NCBI GenBank assembly: GCA_937625935.1
Contig: OW569379.1
Location: forward strand, 62,001 to 126,000
Direction: 5' to 3'
Length of the DNA: 64,000 bases
Source of the DNA: Tetramitus jugosus
Lineage: Eukaryota > Heterolobosea > Eutetramitea > Acrasida > Vahlkampfiidae
Shown one piece after another: positions 56,713-64,000 of this stretch; position 1 is the first letter of the stretch; every line of letters begins with the position of its first letter. Both the position numbers and the translations under genes were made by a program. The notes under the pieces were generated by a model, which made no database searches, was not told where the DNA came from, and saw only the letters and a program-made list of their open reading frames with translations.

Positions 56713-59700
56713 ATGTTCCACCGTATCAAGGACCGGTACATGAAACGTAGGCAACAACAAGAAGAAGCAGAAGAAAAAAATACTTGTGCTGACGTTGCTG
56801 TTTCAGAAGGAGCAGAAGAAGCTGACAAAGCTTTAGCTTTGAAACAAGAAGAAGAAGAAGAAGGAGGAGATACAGTAGCAAACGAAAGTGATGATTTTAT
56901 ATTGGTTGACCATGAACATACCACTGAAGACGATGGGGATCATGCTCGAACGAGTGAAAGCTCTCAAGATGTTGATGTTGGTGATGATGTAAACAAGAGC
57001 AAGGATAATAACTCTCAAAATGGTGTGCATTATTCATTGGTTTCTGAACAAGAAGTTTCACTGTTTCAATCATTGGTTGAAACTTCCTTGAGCTTCCCAA
57101 CATTGGCATCAGATGTCAGTAGTAGTGGTAGTAGTGGACAAAAAGAGATTGCATCACCGTTTGGTAACTATAGAGTAGTGGTTCAATTGTTGGGTGTGTT
57201 GCACGTGAGATCATTTGAGCATTTGGCAAGCTTGAGTGTTCACTTTAATCGTCCAAAGAGCTCGTTGAATATGGCGACGATTCAAACAGTTCATGAATCT
57301 GTTGAATTGAAATGTAGTGAGCATTTTTGTCAAGAAAATGTGAATCAGGATAACAACAGCAGTACAACTGCTAGCAATACCAATGGTGGTAGCGGTGGAG
57401 GATATTGGATGAGTGATCTGATTCATGTACCATCGATTATGATGAAGCGTAAACAACAAAAGGATGAAAAGAAAAAGGAGGAAGCAGAAGAAGAAGGCGA
57501 GTCATTCTCAGTTACAGTGAGTATGATACCGGTGAAGCAATCTGGGGTGCTTGTGCAGCCAAAGACAAAGTTTTTGGTTCGATTAATGGCCGAACATGTG
57601 ATCATTGCGAATCAATCTGTCTCGATCCCTAAACATGTGAGTTTGTCTGACGCACATAACAAATCAGTGCATGTTCCAAACTTGGTTACCAACTCTGTAG
57701 GTGTGTATTGCTTGGCTGTGACCGATCGAAAGGAATATGGCCCACTATCCGATAAGTCATCTTTTCTGGATCGTATGACCGACATGTTTGCACCACAGTT
57801 TGAGTTTTCTGTGCAGTCTGATGCGTTCAATTGTAGTGAACAAGTGCCGAAACAGTTTTGTACGAATTTGTTTCCCGTGTACAAGTGCCACACAGGACCA
57901 GAGTCCATTGTTCCATTCAAGTGTAGCATTCGACCACTAGGAAGAAAAGGATGGTCTCCAGAGGCAAATTTGAACATATTGTTGCTTCAGGTACAGTCCA
58001 GTGAGGAAAAAATTGTGCAGTGTGAGAACTTATCCTCGATTGCTCATACAATCGTAGCATGTATTCACCAGTACAAGGACGGTACAGTGCTGGAGAATCA
58101 GTTGGATCTTTTGAGAGGAAGTGCGAATAATGACTCATTCAAATCGTTCTTTTTGCAGGCTGATCTTCAGGAGGCATTACAACAAGGAGAAGCAATTATC
58201 CGCCAGAAGAGCTTGATCTTGAGGAGGATTCAAGACTTGGAGAACCAATGTAACTCCAAGGGATACGAAGATGTGTGTGAGAGCTTGATAGAAGCAGTGA
58301 ATAACGAAATTGAAACATTTGGGTTCGAATTCGCTGATCTAAAGGATGCAAAGCAGTTGATGAGGCTTCTCCCACAAAGAATTGCTCTTTATCGACAGTT
58401 GAAGAAGCGATTGTTGTACATTCGAAGTAAGACAGCAGGAAAAGGACTCTCCGATATGACCATAGATATCATCGATAGAGAGAATCGCGTCTTGAAGGAC
58501 TTACAAACATCACTATCGAGAGCTTTCAACGATGACTTCTCAACCAGCGAGATTGTGAAGAAGGATATGAACGAACTGAATGAGATGATATGTACACTAG
58601 ATGCACGTAAAGAACAGATTGTGAAATTAATTGCTGAGCGAATGGAACAGGAGGAAAGGGCTCAGATTGAGGCCCAAGAAAATGCTCTGCGGAAACAACG
58701 CGAGGAAGTAGAACGAAAGCAAAAAGAGCTACTATTAGCGCAACAAAAGAAGAGAGAGCAAGAACTTCTAAGAGCCCAGGAAGAGCAAAGGAAAGAAGAG
58801 CTTCGAAATTCAGTTTCTTCGAGTGATGGAACAGACAATGCTGTATCTCCCTCCAAGAGTACAGGTTTGTCAGCAAATGACTCCACCGATCAGGTTAGTG
58901 CATCCGGCGACAATGTAACAGATACTGATGAATCATCGCATCAGAACATTACCTTGAGTGAGCGGAGCAGGACAGAGGACAACGATGATGACTTGGCGAC
59001 TTCTGTGGTGAATAGCGAGTCATCTACTTCTAAAAAGAAGAAAAAGAAGAAGAAGAAACGCGTCATTGATACCATGGAGGAAATAGCTGTGACATCGCAT
59101 GCTCTACCAGTACGAATCCGGAAAAATTCAATCACACCGACATCGACTTCGACACCAACTACAACAACGAGCAATAATAACAATATAGATGATAGTCATT
59201 CGGCCTATGCTGCTTTGGATCATGGTCAAGTCATCTATGAGATGCATCAATGCTTGAAGCAATTGCTTCGGATAGGCGCTGTGAATCAGACGGTAGTTCC
59301 TTCTTCGAGCGAAACTGACCGACTACTGATTCCAAAAGACGATCCAAACGCCGTTAAGAAAACAGAAGACTTTATCTATTTAGTGGTGAGGTATATTTTG
59401 TTGGGTCATCGACTGGTGTCCAAAGGAAAATGGTTTGGTAAGAGTGCAGCCACCGATCAACCCACTCCAATCTTAACTATAATCAGGGGTGCAAGCGACA
59501 GTTGCAACAGCTGGGTTCAAGCATTCGAAACGAGCTTGGAGCAGATCGCGAGGCAAGAAAGTTTCTTGTGTGAACAATTTGTGCGGTGGGCGATTATGCA
59601 CCATACTTTGCAACCGATTGTGTCAACTCTCTTGCACAACGTCAAGTATGCTTCCAAGTTTTACTCAAAGAACTCATTGCTTTGTTCTACTTCATTCCAT

Positions 59701-59757
59701 GATGAGTTTATGTGCGTGCTGGATCTGTTAGGTCAGATGCAACTCCAATGTGATTAA
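56713..59757 (+). CDS. Coiled-coil protein with C-terminal RUN-like domain
   Basis: 1014 residues. An acidic low-complexity head is followed by a region at about 150-440 with beta-rich blocks (NYRVVVQLLGVLHVRSF, VLVQPKTKFLVRLMAEHVII) that might be a divergent C2-like fold. Helical segments run from about 480 to 620, then a strong coiled coil at about 635-700 (RMEQEERAQIEAQEN, QKKREQELLRAQEEQ). A Lys run near 780 (eight or nine Lys) may be a nuclear or membrane-binding signal. From about 835 the sequence fits RUN: helices FIYLVVRYILLGHRL, SWVQAFETSL and FVRWAIMHHTLQPIVSTLL, closing with YYS-like ASKFYSKNSLLCS and FMCVLDLLGQM. RUN proteins usually bind Rab, Rap or Arl GTPases, so a trafficking role is likely. 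Confidence 0.75.
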   Translation: MFHRIKDRYMKRRQQQEEAEEKNTCADVAVSEGAEEADKALALKQEEEEEGGDTVANESDDFILVDHEHTTEDDGDHARTSESSQDVDVGDDVNKSKDNNSQNGVHYSLVSEQEVSLFQSLVETSLSFPTLASDVSSSGSSGQKEIASPFGNYRVVVQLLGVLHVRSFEHLASLSVHFNRPKSSLNMATIQTVHESVELKCSEHFCQENVNQDNNSSTTASNTNGGSGGGYWMSDLIHVPSIMMKRKQQKDEKKKEEAEEEGESFSVTVSMIPVKQSGVLVQPKTKFLVRLMAEHVIIANQSVSIPKHVSLSDAHNKSVHVPNLVTNSVGVYCLAVTDRKEYGPLSDKSSFLDRMTDMFAPQFEFSVQSDAFNCSEQVPKQFCTNLFPVYKCHTGPESIVPFKCSIRPLGRKGWSPEANLNILLLQVQSSEEKIVQCENLSSIAHTIVACIHQYKDGTVLENQLDLLRGSANNDSFKSFFLQADLQEALQQGEAIIRQKSLILRRIQDLENQCNSKGYEDVCESLIEAVNNEIETFGFEFADLKDAKQLMRLLPQRIALYRQLKKRLLYIRSKTAGKGLSDMTIDIIDRENRVLKDLQTSLSRAFNDDFSTSEIVKKDMNELNEMICTLDARKEQIVKLIAERMEQEERAQIEAQENALRKQREEVERKQKELLLAQQKKREQELLRAQEEQRKEELRNSVSSSDGTDNAVSPSKSTGLSANDSTDQVSASGDNVTDTDESSHQNITLSERSRTEDNDDDLATSVVNSESSTSKKKKKKKKKRVIDTMEEIAVTSHALPVRIRKNSITPTSTSTPTTTTSNNNNIDDSHSAYAALDHGQVIYEMHQCLKQLLRIGAVNQTVVPSSSETDRLLIPKDDPNAVKKTEDFIYLVVRYILLGHRLVSKGKWFGKSAATDQPTPILTIIRGASDSCNSWVQAFETSLEQIARQESFLCEQFVRWAIMHHTLQPIVSTLLHNVKYASKFYSKNSLLCSTSFHDEFMCVLDLLGQMQLQCD

Positions 59758-60070
59758 CTGTGGTCATAACCGTAAAATCTCCTTGTTGATCAAGGATTTC
59801 ATAGCCATGTGCGTCGGCTAAGTGGTTAATTTCAATCATATTTTCGTTTTCGCGGTTGTATCACTCAACAGAAGATGATGTTAAGGTTTTCAAATGTGAT
59901 GTGATACCCTGAACTAGTCACTTGGTAGTGAGGATTCAGTATCAGATCCAACATCATCGATTGAGCCCAGTTGAGCCTTCAACTGTTGGTCTCACTCCCA
60001 TGGCGAAACAATGATCAGAAAACGTCACCATAAAGTATACAATTTTTATTTTGCATGTAAAGTACACACG
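59758..60070. other. Convergent intergenic region
   Basis: 313 bp between two stop codons. It contains a 9-bp inverted repeat GATGATGTT/AACATCATC (59874-59882 and 59950-59958). The left arm resembles a box C and CTGA at about 59911 a box D, but no full C/D snoRNA is evident. Confidence 0.35.
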
Positions 60071-63000
60071 TTACACGAAGATCTTCATTGGATCTTCATG
60101 CACTCTCAGTATGGTATTTGGTGGTAGCTCCTTCGCATGGAGCGCTGCAATGTCACGAGGAGTTTGTCCCTTCTTGTTCTTCAGATCAGCATTAGCACTG
60201 GACTGATGAAGGTACCTGGCCGTCTTGTAATCTTTCATCTCGACTGCGATATGCAGAGGAGTGTTGCCATGCTTGTTTTGAATATTCATTTCTGCACCCA
60301 TCAATAACAATGACTTCATTGCTCTGAATTGATCCTTCCTCACAGCCAAATGCAACGGCGTGTTACCATCTCTATCTCTCTCATTCATCATGGCTCCCGT
60401 GGCAATTGGATTGGCATTAGCAACTCTCATAATCAGATCATTGTTGCCATAGTAGGCTGCCTTATGCAGCAAGGATTGCATCTTATCATCTCTCAAGTTC
60501 CATTGCACGAGATTGTTCTGCAGGAAGTATTCAATCACCTCCATGTTGCCCTTTGTAGCTGCTCGAAGGATTGGTGTTTCCTTGAGCTTATCTCTGGCAT
60601 GAGGATTGACTTTGTCTTTTCTCATTAACCATTTCACAATTTCCATCTCATTGTTCTCACAGGCCCAATGCAAAGCAGTGGAACCGTTAGACATTTTGAA
60701 ATTAATGTCTCCATTGTACAACAGTAGAACGTCAGCACCTCTGAAACACTTCTTCTTAATTGTCAGATGAATTGGAGCAAAACCATATCTGTCTCTCACG
60801 TTGATACTGGCGCCAAACTTGCACAGAATAAAGATAGCCTCGAGGGCATTGTTGGCACATGCCCAATGGAGCGCAGTAGATTCCAAATTATCCTTGGCGT
60901 CAATCTTTGTTTCCTTGAACTCCTTTAACAGAATTTCCAACGCTTCGCAATTGTTCTTGGCTGCTGCTTTGTGCAACGGCGTAGAATTGTCTCTCGAGTC
61001 AGCACAGTTGACCAGTTCAGACAACATTGCACTCAGATTCAAATCATCATCTTCAAGCTGTCTCAATCGCTCTCGTTCTCGTATCAACAGATCTCTCAAT
61101 CGTTCAGCCTTGTTCATGCTTGCGTATTGATGGATCAGTTGTTCGACAGTGACCTCTTCTGATGAGCCAGTGTTGGTTCTTGCAGTACGAACAGTGAGTG
61201 AGTTGGATGAGGAACTTGACGAGTTGTCATCCACCACAATGTTACTAGTAATATTACTAGACATTGTACCCAGTGACAGTGAAGGGATAACAAAATTGTC
61301 CTTCTTTCTTGGGCTTTGATCCCCCATGATTTTTTCTGTGGACTCATCATCTTCTGCAGTAAATTCATCGTCTGTCAAGATCTGTGATGTCCCATCACCC
61401 TTTTCCGTTGTGGCATTTATGCTCTGATCCGGATCATGAAGACTTTCGTTGTTGCTGCTTGTCTTTCTACTTGCGACAGCATGAGCCAACAATGCGGCAA
61501 CAGACCTACGAGTCTCAGGGGGCATTTCCTTTTGATAGGAGGAGCTCTGAGAGGGTGAAGTTTCCTTTGATCGTGGCGACGATGAAGGACTAAAGTATGC
61601 CAGATTTCTCTTGTTTTGTCTCTTGGGTGTAGATCTCGATCGTGTACTACCAACCAATGATGATTTCATTTCATTCACATTACTGTCGTCCATTATGCCT
61701 TCACTCGCCGTGTCCTGATCGACAGCCACTCGATCCACAACCACACTATTCTCATCGTCATTCTTCCGATTCGCATTCACATCAGAGTCAACAACAACAC
61801 TGGCATCATTGTTTGGCGTCACAGGTGTCGATGGTGTCGATGATAGTGCAGCTGCAAGTTTCTTTTGAAAAACTGCAGTGCTGTGAACGTCCAGTGAGAA
61901 CCGTTCTGAATCATCAAAATCCTGTAAAATAATACTACTCGTGTTCTCGCTATTCGTATCAAACGAAGTTAAGCGTTCGTGATAATGACCATGACCCGTA
62001 CTAGCGTGTTGACCATGTTCTGCAACACCACTGTTCGAACTCAACTTCTCATAGAAATCATCTCTCTGATTCCGACTTGAAAAATCAATGTTACTTGCGC
62101 TGTTCAACGAACCTCCCACAGTGTTCGTTGTTGCTGCCAACACATGTGAATGCTGTTCTGCATCTTCCACCATGACAGATGGATGAGTACCATCATTGTG
62201 ATGATTACTAATTAAAACTTGAGAAGATGCAGAATGGATACTACTACTGCTATTGCTTGTTGTTTTGGTTGGATTGTCTTGCATAGATGCACTCTGATGA
62301 TGGTGATAACCACCATTGGTACTATTGCCACTACCACTTGTCAATTGATGTTGTTGATTCCTAGGTGTCAACAATCCACCCATTCTTCTGGGAGTCAACG
62401 CTTGAATCAATCGCACAGCTCTACTGTTTGATGAGTTTTGCTTGTTGGAAGGGGAAGTGGACAGGGATGGCATATTCTCTGGTTGATAGTGAACAGAGTC
62501 CAGTGGTATCCGATCCAACTCGATGGCACTCTCCATGTGATGACTATTGCTCTTGCGTTTCCTGTTGTTAGAGGCACTAAAAATAGAACGACGGTTCTTG
62601 CCAATGGTAATGCTTGGTGATGTGGTGTTGCTATTGTTGCTATTGTTGTTGTTGTTGTGATAGCTATCATTTTTGATGGGTTGATAGCTTTGATGGCTGA
62701 GCTGTTCAACAACTGCTTTTGAGCTATCATGTTGAGTCAACGCAAAAATGTTGTGCAGCGATGTGCTTCTTCTCTGGGTTTTTGAGAGTGACGCATGATC
62801 GTCATTGAAATCTTGTACTGCACTGATACCAGAGCTACTATTGTTGCTATTGTTGTTGTTGCTTAGAAAGCTACTCTTGGATGGCGAACTGCTAAACTGT
62901 AGACTGCTTCGCTTGTTCCGCGTGTTCGTATGATTGTAATGTTTGAGCGGAGAATCAAGGTCGTCCAACGTCGTTTTTTTTAGTTTGGCGGGAGCGGACT

Positions 63001-63436
63001 TGACATCCACGTCGGATTGTGCATTGCTGCTCAGCGTGTCTGTGTCATTATTGTTGTGTGCGCTATAGTACGAAGAAGTATTGTTATTATGATGATTCGA
63101 GCTCGAGTTTGCATCATCGTCATTCATCATACTGTGATGATGATGATGATTAGTGCCGTGATGTGGTCCAACATCGGACGAATGACGCTTAATTTTACTC
63201 GGGTGATGCAATGAAGTTGGCGCTGGTTTGTTGTTGTTGGACTTTTCGGTCGATGACTTACTCGTACTACTGCTACTGCTACTGCCATTGGATTTACTTT
63301 GTTTTCGGATGCGAGAGAATGCAGAGCCCAATCGTTTTTTGAGGGATGGTGAGGAAGTTGTTGATGATGAAGATGGGCTGCTCAGCAAGTGATCATGATG
63401 CTGATGATGGTTCAATAGTACAGTTTGTTGTGACAT
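60071..63436 (-). CDS. Ankyrin-repeat protein with long low-complexity head
   Basis: 1121 residues. The first ~800 are dominated by Ser, Asn, His, Gln and Thr with many short homopolymers and scattered basic RRS motifs that could be phosphorylation sites. A short helical RLRDLLIRERERLRQLEDD coiled segment precedes seven or eight ankyrin repeats (about 840-1100: STPLHKAAAKNNCEALEILL, STALHWACANNALEAIFILC, FAPIHLTIKKKCFRGADVLL, NTPLHLAVRKDQFRAMKSLL, NTPLHIAVEMKDYKTARYL, GQTPRDIAAL). It ends in a short tail, VHEDPMKIFV. No kinase, DHHC or channel domain is present. It is probably a scaffold or adaptor; the partner is unknown. Confidence 0.88.
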   Translation of the reverse strand: MSQQTVLLNHHQHHDHLLSSPSSSSTTSSPSLKKRLGSAFSRIRKQSKSNGSSSSSSTSKSSTEKSNNNKPAPTSLHHPSKIKRHSSDVGPHHGTNHHHHHSMMNDDDANSSSNHHNNNTSSYYSAHNNNDTDTLSSNAQSDVDVKSAPAKLKKTTLDDLDSPLKHYNHTNTRNKRSSLQFSSSPSKSSFLSNNNNSNNSSSGISAVQDFNDDHASLSKTQRRSTSLHNIFALTQHDSSKAVVEQLSHQSYQPIKNDSYHNNNNNSNNSNTTSPSITIGKNRRSIFSASNNRKRKSNSHHMESAIELDRIPLDSVHYQPENMPSLSTSPSNKQNSSNSRAVRLIQALTPRRMGGLLTPRNQQHQLTSGSGNSTNGGYHHHQSASMQDNPTKTTSNSSSSIHSASSQVLISNHHNDGTHPSVMVEDAEQHSHVLAATTNTVGGSLNSASNIDFSSRNQRDDFYEKLSSNSGVAEHGQHASTGHGHYHERLTSFDTNSENTSSIILQDFDDSERFSLDVHSTAVFQKKLAAALSSTPSTPVTPNNDASVVVDSDVNANRKNDDENSVVVDRVAVDQDTASEGIMDDSNVNEMKSSLVGSTRSRSTPKRQNKRNLAYFSPSSSPRSKETSPSQSSSYQKEMPPETRRSVAALLAHAVASRKTSSNNESLHDPDQSINATTEKGDGTSQILTDDEFTAEDDESTEKIMGDQSPRKKDNFVIPSLSLGTMSSNITSNIVVDDNSSSSSSNSLTVRTARTNTGSSEEVTVEQLIHQYASMNKAERLRDLLIRERERLRQLEDDDLNLSAMLSELVNCADSRDNSTPLHKAAAKNNCEALEILLKEFKETKIDAKDNLESTALHWACANNALEAIFILCKFGASINVRDRYGFAPIHLTIKKKCFRGADVLLLYNGDINFKMSNGSTALHWACENNEMEIVKWLMRKDKVNPHARDKLKETPILRAATKGNMEVIEYFLQNNLVQWNLRDDKMQSLLHKAAYYGNNDLIMRVANANPIATGAMMNERDRDGNTPLHLAVRKDQFRAMKSLLLMGAEMNIQNKHGNTPLHIAVEMKDYKTARYLHQSSANADLKNKKGQTPRDIAALHAKELPPNTILRVHEDPMKIFV

Positions 63437-64000
63437 GTTTCAATAGAAGAGAGATGGATATGCTTTTTCTGATTTGTGCTCACCTAAACTTGGATGGACA
63501 AGTTGGCAACAATGGAAGGAGGAGTAACGGTGGTGCTAGAATCGATGGTTTTTCGGTTTGTTTGTTTCTGGATGTTTGATGCTTTGAAGGTTGAAATGGG
63601 TGTTTCTGGGTGCGTTTCGACAAAGGTTTCAAACGTCAACGGTAAAGAAAATCGCCGCTGTACGTCAAGGCCTTTGTGATGCGAGTTCCTCCGACGTTTG
63701 AAACTCAGCTCAAGTCAGAAAAAGCCATGCCGCGCCTAGAAAGGATGAGAAAAGCCAAAGTGGTGCCCTTACAATGGAGTTCGTCTATATCACATTCCGA
63801 AAATCGATTGTTTTTTACAGGGATGCCAGAGATGTCCTATTCCTAATATTTATCATTTGGATAAATCCATTCGACTGAAGCAGGCATGCCAAACTAACTC
63901 GCAAAAGCATATGAAGGGATGATTGCTTGCTCCGGAGAGCTGAGGATGTAACTGTTGAAGGTATAGTTCTGTGTTTCACCATCCATGCATAACGATCCAA
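63437..64000. other. Terminal region, upstream of the ankyrin gene
   Basis: 564 bp. The first part is the ankyrin gene promoter and leader. A minus-strand frame enters from the right edge and stops at 63815. Another minus frame reads SYILSSPEQAIIPSYAFAS before a stop. Either may be the end of a gene that lies beyond the window, but neither is recognised. Confidence 0.3.

Noticed and set aside
59790..59830. GGCTAAGTGGTTAAT as the A box of a tRNA gene
   Set aside because: There is no matching T-arm, acceptor stem or B box at the right distance.

Overview
The window looks like nuclear DNA of a free-living amoeboid protist, most probably a heterolobosean of the Naegleria type. This is inferred from gene content, not from a search. 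Supporting signs are densely packed genes on both strands (some convergent neighbours only 24 to 39 bp apart), few and short GT-AG introns (about 50 to 210 nt), A/C-rich CAA leaders before start codons, runs of Gln, Asn and Ser codons, and a mix of leishmanolysin, a papain-family cathepsin B, an actin variant, DOCK exchange factors, a membrane class III cyclase, a voltage-gated proton channel and LRR fragments.

Layout. 1-1.7 kb: 3' end of a UTP18-like ribosome-biogenesis gene and a probable mitochondrial membrane protein. 1.8-6.1 kb: a scrambled accessory block around a cathepsin B gene. It has duplicated pieces in changed order, a second copy of the cathepsin promoter plus signal peptide, and two 5'-truncated non-LTR retrotransposon copies inserted at the same target site inside an older element. 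6.1-18.3 kb: a poorly resolved secreted VWA-like gene, a class II aldolase/adducin-head protein, SEC23, a kinase-CYTH (TTM-like) protein, an endonuclease/exonuclease/phosphatase protein and a large secreted malectin-PA14-IPT-propeller protein. 18.8-26 kb: an LRR fragment, the proton channel, a two-TM adenylate cyclase and a decaying ZC2HC1-like gene.

26.3-45.6 kb: two DOCK GEFs of different subfamilies flank two secreted hydrolases (phospholipase B-like and M20 peptidase) and a P-loop NTPase that ends in a PB1-like domain. 45.8-52.1 kb: a probable mitochondrial P-loop ATPase, leishmanolysin, a multi-exon RCC1-like gene and an actin variant. 52.16-52.6 kb: a tRNA-Met(CAT) gene with a third retrotransposon copy inserted 42-55 bp upstream of it, flanked by a 14-bp target duplication. 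52.9-63.4 kb: an HNH protein with a Cys-rich head, an SDR, proteasome alpha2, a RUN-domain coiled-coil protein and an ankyrin protein.

Themes. Several genes suit a phagotrophic amoeba: actin and Rac/Cdc42 control (two DOCKs, actin), vesicle traffic (SEC23, RUN), phagolysosomal digestion (cathepsin B, PLB-like, M20, GP63), and signalling (cyclase, proton channel). The most unusual finding is the retrotransposon family. Three copies carry the same three-hairpin 3' end with compensatory base changes, and one copy sits at the distance from a tRNA gene that is typical of TFIIIB-guided elements. Comparing splice phases with protein families also corrected several gene models: DOCK-A exon 1, SEC23, the proton channel, PLB-like, DOCK-D and RCC1.
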